A DNA stretch of 64,000 bases, taken from positions 1,406,001-1,470,000 of the forward strand of contig NZ_JAJNAY010000001.1 of assembly GCF_021010565.1 (NCBI RefSeq), in the 5' to 3' direction. Position 1 is the first letter of the stretch. Each line of letters starts with the position of its first letter. A model generated the notes under the pieces. The model made no database searches and was not told where the DNA came from. It saw only the letters and a list, made by a program, of their open reading frames with translations. The stretch is from Chryseobacterium turcicum (GTDB taxonomy: Bacteria; Bacteroidota; Bacteroidia; Flavobacteriales; Weeksellaceae). Shown here piece by piece: positions 17,788 to 26,626 of this stretch. The translations under genes and the position numbers were made by a program.

Positions 17788-19035
17788 ATGTATAAAAATC
17801 TACTTAAGAACAAATTAAAATTTGCAACATTATTTACGGTTTTTCTAGGGTCGGCTTCGGGATTAAATGCTCAGCAAAATGCGCTTAATTTTGACGGAAC
17901 AAATGATTATATTCAAACCACTTATCCCGGAATTTTAGGAAACGCACCACGTACTGTAGAAGCCTGGATTAAATTACCAACAACTACTTCTGGGGAAAAT
18001 CTCGTGACAACTTGGGGTTCTGATAATGTAAACGGAGGAAGGTTTACTGTAAGGATAAACAATGTAAGCGGACTGTATAAACTAAGAATTGAAAATAAAG
18101 GGGGTGGAGTAAACGGAAACATTACCCTAAGTGACGGAAACTGGCATCATATTGCAGTAACGTATGATAACAGTTTGTCGACCAATAAGTATAAATTATA
18201 TGTAGACGGTAATTTAGATGTACAAGGTGATATCAGTACGGCTACCAATACGGTGGCGCTTACCAATATGATTATCGGAAGAAGAATTAATTCTAGTTTT
18301 GGAGGATTTTTTAATGGAAGTATAGATGAGGTTCGTGTTTGGGATAAAGCGCTTACACTGGCAGAAATTCAGGCAAATAAAAATTATGAATTTTGTACCC
18401 CGCCTACAAATTTGAAAGCTTATTTTAAATTGAATGAAGGAACGGTAAATTCTAATAATAGCACCGTAACTTCCATTACGAGCGCCGTAGGTTCTTATTC
18501 TGGTACACTAAATAGTTTCGCTTTAAATGGAACTGCTTCAAACTTTATTACAGGAGCTTCATCACTAGGAGGGGCAAATATCAACACTGCAGTTACCGTT
18601 TCTGGTTCTACACTCACTGCTACACAAGCCGGCGCTACTTACCAATGGGTAAATTGCAATAATGGGAATGCTCCGGTTGGCGTAACGACGCAGTCTTACA
18701 CCCCAACGGTTGCAGGAAATTATGCAGTTATTGTTACGCTTGCAGGATGTACACAGACATCATCTTGCCAATCGGTAACTTTAGGAGTGAATGATTTTGA
18801 TGCCATTCCTGAGTTGACTTTATCACCAAATCCTACCAACGGAATTCTTAAAATTAAAGCTAAAAATGCAATTGAAAAAGTAGAAATTACCAACTTTTCA
18901 GGGCAGAGATTAATGAGTTTCCAGCCAAATTCTGTAGATACAGAGCTTAATATCTCTCAATTGAAAGCCGGAGTTTATTTGGTAAAGGTAAGTTCAAAAC
19001 AACAAACCCAAGTTTATAAAATAATTAAAAGATAG
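17788..19035 (+). CDS. Secreted LamG-domain protein with type IX secretion sorting domain
   Basis: 415 residues. The signal peptide ends near residue 29 (SASGLNAQQ). Residues about 30-200 form a concanavalin/LamG-type domain: LNFDGTNDYIQTTYPG, RTVEAWIKLP, WHHIAVTYDNS, YKLYVDG, and FNGSIDEVRVWDKALTLAEI. A linker follows with a probable Ig-like segment (AGATYQWVNC...GNYAVIVTLAGC). The last 75 residues are a type A T9SS signal: LSPNPTNGILKIKA, then LKAGVYLVKV and a basic end. It should be exported by the type IX system and attached to the surface or released. The upstream hybrid regulator may control it. Confidence 0.88.
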   Translation: MYKNLLKNKLKFATLFTVFLGSASGLNAQQNALNFDGTNDYIQTTYPGILGNAPRTVEAWIKLPTTTSGENLVTTWGSDNVNGGRFTVRINNVSGLYKLRIENKGGGVNGNITLSDGNWHHIAVTYDNSLSTNKYKLYVDGNLDVQGDISTATNTVALTNMIIGRRINSSFGGFFNGSIDEVRVWDKALTLAEIQANKNYEFCTPPTNLKAYFKLNEGTVNSNNSTVTSITSAVGSYSGTLNSFALNGTASNFITGASSLGGANINTAVTVSGSTLTATQAGATYQWVNCNNGNAPVGVTTQSYTPTVAGNYAVIVTLAGCTQTSSCQSVTLGVNDFDAIPELTLSPNPTNGILKIKAKNAIEKVEITNFSGQRLMSFQPNSVDTELNISQLKAGVYLVKVSSKQQTQVYKIIKR

Positions 19036-19078
19036 TTTTTTTCATAAATCATTATTACTAATCCATATTAATGATTAA

Positions 19079-19105
19079 GCCTCTTCAGATTTTGAAGAGG
19101 CTTTT
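19079..19105. terminator. Terminator after the LamG gene
   Basis: GCCTCTTCA / TGAAGAGGC, a 9-base stem, is followed by CTTTTG and T-rich sequence. It sits between two convergent genes and could serve both strands. Confidence 0.75.
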
Positions 19106-19125
19106 GTATTTTTAAACTTAAAAAA

Positions 19126-20670
19126 CTATTTCGGTTCTAGAACGCTTATAGGAATGATACATTCTTCCAAAGAAATTCCACCGTGTTGATACGTTTCTTT
19201 ATAATAATTTACAAAGTGATTGTAGTTTTTAGGATAGGCTAAAAATATATTGTTTTTGGCAAAAATATATTTTGAACTCAGATTTCCTTTAGGTAAAAAA
19301 AGCTTTTCAGGATTGCTCACTGCCCAAACATCTTTATCGTCATAGGTTAAGCTTTTCCCTGTTTTATAACGGATGTTGGTTGAGGTTTCTCTGTCACCCA
19401 CAACGCGACTAGGTTTTTTAACGTAAACGGTTCCGTGGTCTGTTGTAATCACTAATTTGAATCCGTTTTCTGCGGCAAGTTTAATAATCTTAATTAATGA
19501 AGAGTTTTCAAACCAATTTGATGTTAACGATCTGAAAGTTTTATCATCTCTGATTAATTGGTCAACAATATGATTGTCTGTTTTTGCGTGCGAAAGAATA
19601 TCGATAAAGTTATAAACAATCACTAAAAGATCATTGTTTTTGTGCTGATTAAAGTCATCATAGATTTTTTTCTCAAAATCAGCATTCAAAACTTTAAGGT
19701 ATTTCATTGATTTTGAACTTAGACCCACTCTTTTCATTTGGTCTTCTAAGAAATCACGCTCAAATTCATTCTTATTTCCTTCTTCATTATCGTTAAACCA
19801 CTTATCCGGGAAGCGCTTTTCAATTTCTGAAGGTAAAAGTCCTGCAAAAAAAGCATTTCTTGCATATTGTGTAGCAGTAGGAAGAATACTGTAATAATAA
19901 TCTTCAGAAACTTTATTGTAATATTTCGTGAAAAGTGGTTCTATCACTTTCCATTGGTCATATCTTAGATTATCGACCATCAAAAGAAGTACTTTGTCTT
20001 TTTCAACGACAGATTTTATTTTATCTTTAAATAAAGTATGGCTCATCATTGGTTTTTCAGAACCATTCAACCAATCTTCGTAATTGTTTTCGATAAATTT
20101 AGCAAACTGAATATTGGCTTCCTCTTTTTGAGATTGAAGAAGGTCTGCAAACTCATTATCGGTTACTTTATCAAATTTTAGTTCCCAATTGACGATTTTT
20201 TTATAATATTCTGCCCATTCTTGATACGTTCTAAGGTAAGAAAGTTCCATAGAAAGGCTTCTGAATTCCTGCTGATATTGCAAAATTGTTTTCTGCTCTA
20301 CCAAGTTATCTTCCTGGAGATTTTTTTTCAGCGAAAGTAAAATCTGGTTTGGGTTAACAGGTTTTAAAATGTAATCTGCGATTTGAGAACCAATGGCTTC
20401 TTCCATAATGTGCTCTTCTTCGCTTTTGGTTACCATTACAATTTTCAAAGAATTGTCTTTTTCTTTAATCATTGGGATGGCTTCCAATCCGGAAATTCCC
20501 GGCATATTTTCGTCGATTAACGTTAAATCAAATTTCTCAGAATCTATAAGTTCTAAAGCTTCATTCACATTGTTTACTGGGGTTACAACGTAGCCTTTCT
20601 TTTCCAGAAAAACGATATGAGGTTTTAGTAAATCTATTTCATCATCAATCCATAATATTTTGTTTGACAT
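19126..20670 (-). CDS. porX: PorX-type response regulator with PglZ/alkaline-phosphatase-fold effector domain
   Basis: 514 residues. An N-terminal receiver (ILWIDDEIDLLKPHIVFLEK, phospho-acceptor Asp in LTLIDENMPGISG near 54, Lys in YILKPVNP) is followed by a helical linker. From about residue 225 comes a PglZ domain with LLMVDNLRYDQW, the metal site around ITTDHGT and the C-terminal QHGGISLEECIIP. This is the PorX architecture, the regulator that with the kinase PorY controls type IX secretion genes; PorX is also reported to be a zinc-dependent phosphodiesterase. The LamG cargo gene is its convergent neighbour. No PorY is in the window. Confidence 0.9.
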   Translation of the reverse strand: MSNKILWIDDEIDLLKPHIVFLEKKGYVVTPVNNVNEALELIDSEKFDLTLIDENMPGISGLEAIPMIKEKDNSLKIVMVTKSEEEHIMEEAIGSQIADYILKPVNPNQILLSLKKNLQEDNLVEQKTILQYQQEFRSLSMELSYLRTYQEWAEYYKKIVNWELKFDKVTDNEFADLLQSQKEEANIQFAKFIENNYEDWLNGSEKPMMSHTLFKDKIKSVVEKDKVLLLMVDNLRYDQWKVIEPLFTKYYNKVSEDYYYSILPTATQYARNAFFAGLLPSEIEKRFPDKWFNDNEEGNKNEFERDFLEDQMKRVGLSSKSMKYLKVLNADFEKKIYDDFNQHKNNDLLVIVYNFIDILSHAKTDNHIVDQLIRDDKTFRSLTSNWFENSSLIKIIKLAAENGFKLVITTDHGTVYVKKPSRVVGDRETSTNIRYKTGKSLTYDDKDVWAVSNPEKLFLPKGNLSSKYIFAKNNIFLAYPKNYNHFVNYYKETYQHGGISLEECIIPISVLEPK

Positions 20671-20867
20671 ACAAGTTTATTTTTTATGCGGAATATAGTA
20701 TCAAAACTTCGACCAAAACTTTATAAAACTTCATAAAATAAGTGGTCTGAAAGTTAAATCTTAGTTAACGGTTTTTATCTCAAATTATTGCATGAAGATA
20801 AGATAAATACTGCGATTTGTAAACAAACTTTAATCTTTATATTCTTAAATAATAATCTGGCATTTTC

Positions 20868-20896
20868 TTTGAATTGACTTTAATAACCTAATTTTG
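20868..20896 (+). promoter_or_regulatory. Promoter of the HD-domain gene
   Basis: TTTG at 20868-20871 (-33 type) and TAATTTTG at 20889-20896 (-7 type) are separated by 17 bases. The ATG at 20919 follows 22 bases later. Confidence 0.6.
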
Positions 20897-20918
20897 CAAT
20901 ACTCTCAGAATATCTCTA

Positions 20919-22124
20919 ATGCAGAACAAGCTTAAAATCATCAACGATCCGGTACACGGTTTCATAAAAATACCTCACGAAATCTTATTTGATGTTATCG
21001 AACATCCTTATTTTCAGAGATTAAGAAGGATTTCGCAGACCGGACTTTTAAATTTAATTTTTCCTGGAGCAACACACACCAGATTTCATCATGCTATTGG
21101 TGCAATGCATTTGATGTTTATGGCTTTAGAAACTTTAAAGCAAAAAGGAGTTTCTATTTCTGTGGAAGAAGAAAAAGGGGCTATGTTGGCGATTTTAATG
21201 CACGATATTGGGCACGGCCCGTTTTCTCATGCTCTCGAAAGTATGTTGATGGATGATTGGCATCACGAAAATCTTTCATTATTATTAATGAACCGAATAA
21301 ATGATGAGTTTGACGGCCAGTTGTCAATAGCGATAGAAATGTTTCAGGGAAAATACCACCGAAAATTTTTCAATCAACTGATCAGTTCGCAATTAGATGT
21401 TGATCGTTTAGATTATTTAAACAGAGATAGTTTTTTTACAGGAGTTTCAGAAGGGAATATCAATACCCAAAGGATAATCTCAATGATGAATGTTTGTGAA
21501 GAAGAATTGGTTATTGATGCAAAAGGAGTGTATTCTATTGAAAACTTTTTGACAGCTAGAATGTTTATGTATTGGCAGGTTTATTACCACAAAACTTCAG
21601 CTTTGGCAGAATTTATTTTGGTGAAAATTCTTGAAAGAGCAAAATATTTAGTTTCTGAAGGAGTAGATTTACCGGCAACTGAAAATTTAAAATATTTTTT
21701 AAACAGAGGTAAAAGTGCCGCAACTGATGAAGATGTGGAGCGTTTTACACAATTGGACGATAATGATATTATTCATGCGATGAAAATTTGGCAGAAGTCA
21801 GATGATTTTGTACTTGCTTACTGGTGCAAATGTGTTATTCAGCGTAGTTTTCCTAAAACAATTATTTCTTCGCAACCTTTTGACCCAGAATTTATTAAGG
21901 AAAAAATAAAAAACACCAACGATTTTTTTGGAATTGACAACGGTGACGAACTAGTACACGAGATTACCAGAAGTTTACTTCCGTATAATACAGAAAAACA
22001 GCCTATTTACCTTCTTCAAAAAAATGGAAAGGTCTTAAAATTGGATGAATCGGAAGATCAGCTTTTATCGGGGCTTATCGTACATAAAACGAAAAGATAT
22101 ATTCTGGCATTTCCAAGAGTATAA
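20919..22124 (+). CDS. HD-domain phosphohydrolase (dGTPase/YwfO-like)
   Basis: 401 residues. The conserved N-terminal block IINDPVHGFIKIPHEI, RLRRISQTGLLNLIFPGATH, TRFHHAIGAMHLM and the metal-binding HD pair in MHDIGHGPFSHALES define the HD family of deoxynucleoside triphosphohydrolases and their relatives. SSQLDVDRLDYLNRDSFFTG and the YYHKTS segment are also typical. Substrate is unproven; it could hydrolyse dNTPs or another phosphoester. It lies directly upstream of the lipid A operon on the same strand but has its own promoter. Confidence 0.85.
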   Translation: MQNKLKIINDPVHGFIKIPHEILFDVIEHPYFQRLRRISQTGLLNLIFPGATHTRFHHAIGAMHLMFMALETLKQKGVSISVEEEKGAMLAILMHDIGHGPFSHALESMLMDDWHHENLSLLLMNRINDEFDGQLSIAIEMFQGKYHRKFFNQLISSQLDVDRLDYLNRDSFFTGVSEGNINTQRIISMMNVCEEELVIDAKGVYSIENFLTARMFMYWQVYYHKTSALAEFILVKILERAKYLVSEGVDLPATENLKYFLNRGKSAATDEDVERFTQLDDNDIIHAMKIWQKSDDFVLAYWCKCVIQRSFPKTIISSQPFDPEFIKEKIKNTNDFFGIDNGDELVHEITRSLLPYNTEKQPIYLLQKNGKVLKLDESEDQLLSGLIVHKTKRYILAFPRV

Positions 22125-22177
22125 CCTTTATTTTTCATAAATATTATTAAAATCGACATTCCATAAACTAAAAAATG

Positions 22178-22206
22178 TTTGCGAATAAGAGAATTTCTTA
22201 TCTTTG
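22178..22206 (+). promoter_or_regulatory. Promoter of the lpx operon, with very short leader
   Basis: TTTG at 22178-22181 and TATCTTTG at 22199-22206, spaced 17 bases, fit the -33/-7 consensus. Only 6 bases separate the -7 element from the ATG at 22213, so transcription would begin almost at the start codon. The location also argues against the upstream TTG at 22204, which falls inside the -7 element, as the start. Confidence 0.65.
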
Positions 22207-22212
22207 CAGAAT

Positions 22213-23244
22213 ATGGAATTTACAGCTTCGCAAATTGCAAGTTTTATCGACGGAAAAATTATAGGTGACGAAAACGCACTTATTACTGGCGTTTCACCGA
22301 TTGAAAGCGGAGAAGCCGGTCATCTTTCTTTTGTTGCACAAGATCGTTTTGCACATCATCTAGATACTTCAAAATGCTCGGTACTTATTGTTACCGAGAC
22401 ACTTATTGATAAAGATCAATACGATCCTACAATTATAGCGGTAAAAGATGCTTACCTTTCTTTTCAGATTTTAATGAATCTATATCAGGAAATGCAGGGC
22501 AGAAAAGAAGGTGTGGAAGATGGTTCTTCTATTCACGATACTGCTGTGCTAGGAGATAAAGTTTATATCGGCGCATTTACTTATGTTTCAGAAAAGGCTA
22601 AAATTGGTGAAGGCTCACAGATTTTTCCTCAAGTATACATCGGTAAAGGAGTAAAGATCGGTAAAAACTGTAAGATTGATAGTGGTGCAAGAATTTATGA
22701 TTACTGTATTATTGGTGACAATTGCGTGATACATTCTAATACCGTTATCGGTGGCGACGGATTTGGTTTTCAGCCTACTCCGGAAGGTTTTCAAAAAATT
22801 CCTCAGCTAGGAAACGTTATTATTGAAGATAATGTAGAAATCGGGTCAAACTGTAGCATCGACAGAGCAACAATAGGTTCTACAGTTATTGGTAAAGGAA
22901 CTAAAATCGATAATCTGATTCAGATTGCACACAATGTAAAAATTGGTGCCAACAATGTAATCGCAGCTCAGGCTGGAATTGCTGGCTCTACAACCATCGG
23001 TGACTGGAACCAAATTGGAGGTCAGGTGGGAATCGTCGGTCATATAAAAATAGGAAATCAGGTGAAAATTCAGGCGCAAAGTGGAGTGAACTCCAGCGTT
23101 AATGATAAAGAAACCATTTACGGTTCTCCTGCGATAAGCTATAACGACTACCTTAGAAGTTATGTACACTTCAGGAATCTTCCTGAATTGGCAAAAAGAA
23201 TAAATAATCTTGAGAATAACTCAAAAGATCATACTAATGAGTGA
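22213..23244 (+). CDS. lpxD: UDP-3-O-(3-hydroxyacyl)glucosamine N-acyltransferase
   Basis: 343 residues from the ATG at 22213. An N-terminal uridine-binding domain ([28 protein letters not shown]) precedes many left-handed beta-helix hexads. The active-site set is present: [38 protein letters not shown] with the catalytic His, and [10 protein letters not shown]. It adds the second hydroxyacyl chain in lipid A synthesis. It is the first gene of lpxD-lpxC/fabZ-lpxA and its end overlaps the next gene by 8 bases. Confidence 0.95.
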   Translation: MEFTASQIASFIDGKIIGDENALITGVSPIESGEAGHLSFVAQDRFAHHLDTSKCSVLIVTETLIDKDQYDPTIIAVKDAYLSFQILMNLYQEMQGRKEGVEDGSSIHDTAVLGDKVYIGAFTYVSEKAKIGEGSQIFPQVYIGKGVKIGKNCKIDSGARIYDYCIIGDNCVIHSNTVIGGDGFGFQPTPEGFQKIPQLGNVIIEDNVEIGSNCSIDRATIGSTVIGKGTKIDNLIQIAHNVKIGANNVIAAQAGIAGSTTIGDWNQIGGQVGIVGHIKIGNQVKIQAQSGVNSSVNDKETIYGSPAISYNDYLRSYVHFRNLPELAKRINNLENNSKDHTNE

Positions 23245-24634
23245 TATGCAAAAAACCCTTCAGCAAGAGGTTACTCTTTCTGGAATCGGTCTTCATACTG
23301 GTAAAGAAGTAAAACTAACCATTAAACCTGCAAAAGAAAATACAGGTTTTGTGTTCGTAAGAACAGATCTTGAAGGGCAACCTCATGTAGAAGCAGACGT
23401 AAATTACGTTGTGGCTACAGAAAGAGGAACTACTTTGGAGAAGTTGGGTGTTAAAATCAATACGTGTGAGCATGTTTTAGCTGCATTGGTTGGTTGCGAT
23501 ATCGACAATGCTATTTTAGAGATGGATGCTTCTGAGCCTCCTATTTTAGATGGTTCTTCAAAATTCTTTGTAGAAGCTATCGAAAGTGTAGGCGTGGTAG
23601 AACAAAGTATTGCAAGAGAATATTTTGTGGTAAAAGAAGTATTAAGCTACAGCGATCCGGTTACAGGTTCAGAAATCACAATTATCCCTTCAGATCATTA
23701 CGAAGTGACAACGATGGTAGATTTTGGAACTAAAGTTTTAGGAACTCAAAATGCTACCCTTAAAAATATTTCAGAATTTAAAGAAGAAATTTCTTCTGCA
23801 AGAACATTCAGCTTTTTGCACGAATTGGAAATGCTTCTTGATCACGGTTTAATCAAAGGAGGAGATATCTCTAACGCTATTGTTTACGTTGATAAAGATT
23901 TAACTACTGAAACAACCGAAAAACTGAAAAAAGCTTTCGGAAAAGACCATGTTTCTATAAGACCCAACGGAATTTTAGATAATTTAACTTTAAACTATCC
24001 AAACGAAGCCGCAAGACACAAATTATTAGATGTAATTGGTGATTTAGCTTTAACAGGAGTGAAAATTAAAGGAAAAGTTATTGCCAATAAACCAGGTCAT
24101 TTTGTAAATACCCAATTTGCAAAAAAACTAAACCGTCAGTGGAAACTACAGAAAAAGAAAAATGTTCCTGAGTTTGATTTAACTAAAGAACCCGTTTTTG
24201 ACATCAATGGAATTATGAAGCTAATGCCTCACAGACCTCCGTTTTTGTTAATCGATAAAATTCTTGAGCTTTCAGACTCTCACGTTGTAGGTTTGAAGAA
24301 TGTGACGATGAACGAACCATTCTTTGTGGGTCATTTCCCTAAAGAACCGGTTATGCCAGGAGTTTTACAGGTAGAAGCTTTAGCACAGACAGGAGGAATC
24401 TTGGTTTTGGCAAGCGTTCCGGATCCTGAAAATTATTCAACTTATTTTATTAAAATAGATAAGGTGAAATTCAAGAGAAAAGTTGTTCCTGGTGATACAA
24501 TGATTTTCAAAATTGAATTGATAGAGCCAATCAGAAGAGGTATTGTTCATATGCAAGGGTATGGTTATGTTGGCGATACTGTTGCTGTAGAAGCAGAACT
24601 AATGGCTCAAGTTGCAAAAAATAAAATTGATTAA
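23237..24634 (+). CDS. lpxC/fabZ: Bifunctional LpxC deacetylase / FabZ dehydratase
   Basis: 465 residues from the ATG at 23237, which overlaps the end of lpxD; an ATG at 23246 is the alternative. The first 310 residues are Lpx[17 protein letters not shown], the zinc-ligand region [28 protein letters not shown], and [15 protein letters not shown]. The last 145 are Fab[16 protein letters not shown] and [20 protein letters not shown], with the catalytic His and Glu. LpxC removes acetate at the committed step of lipid A synthesis; FabZ dehydrates hydroxyacyl-ACP. The fusion is characteristic of Bacteroidota and joins the two enzymes that compete for hydroxyacyl-ACP flux. Confidence 0.96.
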   Translation: MSDMQKTLQQEVTLSGIGLHTGKEVKLTIKPAKENTGFVFVRTDLEGQPHVEADVNYVVATERGTTLEKLGVKINTCEHVLAALVGCDIDNAILEMDASEPPILDGSSKFFVEAIESVGVVEQSIAREYFVVKEVLSYSDPVTGSEITIIPSDHYEVTTMVDFGTKVLGTQNATLKNISEFKEEISSARTFSFLHELEMLLDHGLIKGGDISNAIVYVDKDLTTETTEKLKKAFGKDHVSIRPNGILDNLTLNYPNEAARHKLLDVIGDLALTGVKIKGKVIANKPGHFVNTQFAKKLNRQWKLQKKKNVPEFDLTKEPVFDINGIMKLMPHRPPFLLIDKILELSDSHVVGLKNVTMNEPFFVGHFPKEPVMPGVLQVEALAQTGGILVLASVPDPENYSTYFIKIDKVKFKRKVVPGDTMIFKIELIEPIRRGIVHMQGYGYVGDTVAVEAELMAQVAKNKID

Positions 24635-25423
24635 ATGATTCATCAATTAGCAGCCGTTGATAAGCGTGCAAAAATCAGCAAAAACGTTGTAGTAGAGCCA
24701 TTCACTACCATTGCAGGAGATGTAGAAATAGGAGAGGGATCTTGGATTGGTTCAAATGTAACCATTATGGATGGCGCAAGAATCGGTAAAAACTGTAGAA
24801 TTTTTCCCGGAACTGTAATTTCTGCAATTCCTCAGGATTTAAAATTCGATGGTGAAGACACACAAACGATTATCGGTGACGATACTACAATCAGAGAATG
24901 TGTAACGGTAAATAGAGGGACCAAAGCTTTAGGTTATACAAAAATCGGAGCAAATTGTTTGATTATGGCAACAACGCATATTGCACACGACTGTGTAATC
25001 GGTGATCATGTTATCATTGTAAACGGTTGCGGTATTGCAGGTCACGTAGAAATTGGTGACTATACAGTAATGGGAGGTTTATCAGCGGTACATCAGTTTG
25101 GTAAAATCGGAAAACATGTAATGATTTCTGGGGGTACTTTGGTGAGAAAAGATATTCCGCCTTACGTAAAAGTGGCTAGAGAACCGATGGCTTATGCAGG
25201 AATAAATTCTGTAGGTTTAAGAAGAAGAGGTTTTACCAATGAGAAAATCTTTGAAATTCAGAAAATTTACAGAGCTATTTTTCAAATGAAAATGAATGTT
25301 TCTCAAGCAGTGACGCATATCGAAAAAGAAATGCTTCCTACTGCAGAAAGAGATGAAATTCTTCAGTTTATTCAAAACTCACCAAGAGGTATCGTAAAAG
25401 GATACGGAACAGGAAAAGAATAA
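24635..25423 (+). CDS. lpxA: UDP-N-acetylglucosamine acyltransferase
   Basis: 262 residues, the normal length. Beta-helix hexads fill the first 190 residues, with SAIPQDLKFDGE, IRECVTVNRGT, the catalytic His in TTHIAHDCVIGDHV, and GLSAVHQFGKIGKH. The C-terminal helical part has NSVGLRRRGFTNEKI. It performs the first acylation of lipid A synthesis. The start lies one base after the LpxC/FabZ stop. Confidence 0.96.
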   Translation: MIHQLAAVDKRAKISKNVVVEPFTTIAGDVEIGEGSWIGSNVTIMDGARIGKNCRIFPGTVISAIPQDLKFDGEDTQTIIGDDTTIRECVTVNRGTKALGYTKIGANCLIMATTHIAHDCVIGDHVIIVNGCGIAGHVEIGDYTVMGGLSAVHQFGKIGKHVMISGGTLVRKDIPPYVKVAREPMAYAGINSVGLRRRGFTNEKIFEIQKIYRAIFQMKMNVSQAVTHIEKEMLPTAERDEILQFIQNSPRGIVKGYGTGKE

Positions 25424-25435
25424 TTTAAATTGAAA

Positions 25436-25786
25436 ATGATGAAAATTTTAGTATTGATTCTTACCGTTTTATCTTCCTCTTTTTTTGCACAGCAGAAAAG
25501 AAATTTGTCTTTAGATATTAAAGATTCTCTGGCAGTTAAAAATGTAAATTCAATCCTAGATTATTCTAAAAAATCTTTTTCAAACCTAAATTCAGACTTA
25601 AAGAGTTCTTCACAGGTGAATAAAAATCTAGACCAGCTTTTAATCAATACAATCAACTTTAATACAGTAATTAATAATCGCGCGGTAACTCTTGTAGATG
25701 CAGGGTCATTTAGCAAACCGAGAATTGATGCAGTAGATATGCTTGGTAGAAAATTGTTGAGCGTTCAGGTTTATAAATCAAAATAA
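25436..25786 (+). CDS. Small secreted protein of unknown function
   Basis: 116 residues from the ATG at 25436 (a TTG at 25430 and an ATG at 25439 are also in frame). MMKILVLILTVLSSSFFAQQ is a clear signal peptide. The mature part has no cysteine and no recognised domain. DSLAVKNVNSILDYSKKSF is probably helical, and the end (NRAVTLVDAGSFSKPRIDAV then LGRKLLSVQVYK) is strand-forming. Its position between lpxA and efp, with 12- and 18-base gaps, suggests co-transcription. I do not recognise the family. Confidence 0.7.
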   Translation: MMKILVLILTVLSSSFFAQQKRNLSLDIKDSLAVKNVNSILDYSKKSFSNLNSDLKSSSQVNKNLDQLLINTINFNTVINNRAVTLVDAGSFSKPRIDAVDMLGRKLLSVQVYKSK

Positions 25787-25804
25787 AAAAACATACTATA
25801 CATA

Positions 25805-26371
25805 ATGGCAACAAGTAACGATATAAAAAAAGGTCTTTGCATCGAATTTAGCAATGATATCTTTAAGGTAATCGAATTTATGCACGTAAAACCAGGTAAA
25901 GGACCTGCTTTCGTAAGAACAAAAATGAAATCTGTAACCAACGGAAAAGTTTTAGACAATACTTTCTCTGCAGGTCACAAAATTGATGAGGTGAAAGTAA
26001 TTACCAGAAAATTCCAGTATCTTTATGATGATGAGAATGGTTTCCACTTCATGAATAACGAAGACTTCTCTCAATTATATTTAAACAAAGAAATGATTGA
26101 AAACTCAAACCTAATGAAAGCAGGTGAAGAAGTAACAATCATTTTGAAAGAAGCAGACGAAACGCCGCTTTCTGCAGAACTTCCTCAGTCGGTTTACCTA
26201 GAAGTTATCGAAGCTGATCCAGGTGTGAAAGGAAATACAGCTACCAACGCCCTGAAAAACGCAATCGTTGAAACAGGAGCAAGAGTAATGGTTCCTTTGT
26301 TCATCGAGGCAGGCGACAAAATAAAAGTGAGCACAGAAGACGGTTCTTACTTAGAGAGAGTAAAAGAGTAA
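25805..26371 (+). CDS. efp: Translation elongation factor P
   Basis: 188 residues with three beta-barrel domains. The N-terminal KOW-like domain carries the tip loop VKPGKGPAFVRTKMKSV, with Lys32 at the position modified in many bacteria. The end has the family signature GVKGNTATNALKNAIVETGA and a final GSYLERVKE. It relieves ribosome stalling at polyproline stretches. The modification enzymes (EpmA/EpmB) are not in the window. A terminator follows 18 bases after the stop. Confidence 0.96.
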   Translation: MATSNDIKKGLCIEFSNDIFKVIEFMHVKPGKGPAFVRTKMKSVTNGKVLDNTFSAGHKIDEVKVITRKFQYLYDDENGFHFMNNEDFSQLYLNKEMIENSNLMKAGEEVTIILKEADETPLSAELPQSVYLEVIEADPGVKGNTATNALKNAIVETGARVMVPLFIEAGDKIKVSTEDGSYLERVKE

Positions 26372-26389
26372 TCTTAGATAATATTAGAG

Positions 26390-26424
26390 AGCTGAAAGCA
26401 TTACAACTTTCAGCTTTCGTTTTT
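26390..26424 (+). terminator. Terminator after efp
   Basis: AGCTGAAAG / CTTTCAGCT, a perfect 9-base stem with an 8-base loop, is followed by TTCG and a run of T residues. Confidence 0.8.
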
Positions 26425-26428
26425 TTAT

Positions 26429-26507
26429 GGCAGCAATTCCCGCCTTCCACTCCCGCTTTTTTGCTACACTTCGTTTCGCAAAAAGAGCTCCGTTCAAGTC
26501 GGGCTGC
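26429..26507. repeat. REP-like dispersed palindromic element
   Basis: About 79 bases begin GGCAGCAATTCCCG and end CGGGCTGC, giving complementary outer ends. The inner arms GCTTTTTTGC (26455-26464) and GCAAAAAGAGC (26478-26488) also pair with one mismatch around a 13-base loop. It is more GC-rich than its surroundings and lies between the efp terminator and the second lpxD-like gene. From memory, elements of this wording occur many times in flavobacterial genomes. Confidence 0.55.
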
Positions 26508-26565
26508 AATGTAAACAGAAAAACAAATTTTGTCAGAATTTCAGATTTTGGCAACAATCATTACA

Positions 26566-26598
26566 AACCTTGTCAAGGTTCAAAACCTTGACAAGGTT
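26566..26598. repeat. Paired AACCTTGnCAAGGTT palindromes, copy A
   Basis: AACCTTGTCAAGGTT (26566-26580) and AACCTTGACAAGGTT (26584-26598) are separated by 3 bases. Each is a perfect odd palindrome and the two are reverse complements of each other. The same pair recurs at 43649-43696 with an 18-base spacer. Confidence 0.75.
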
Positions 26599-26626
26599 GA
26601 TAAAACAACACATTATTTAAAAAAAT

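Noticed and set aside
22846..23169. 107-residue minus-strand ORF within lpxD
   Set aside because: Antisense shadow of the repetitive hexapeptide region.
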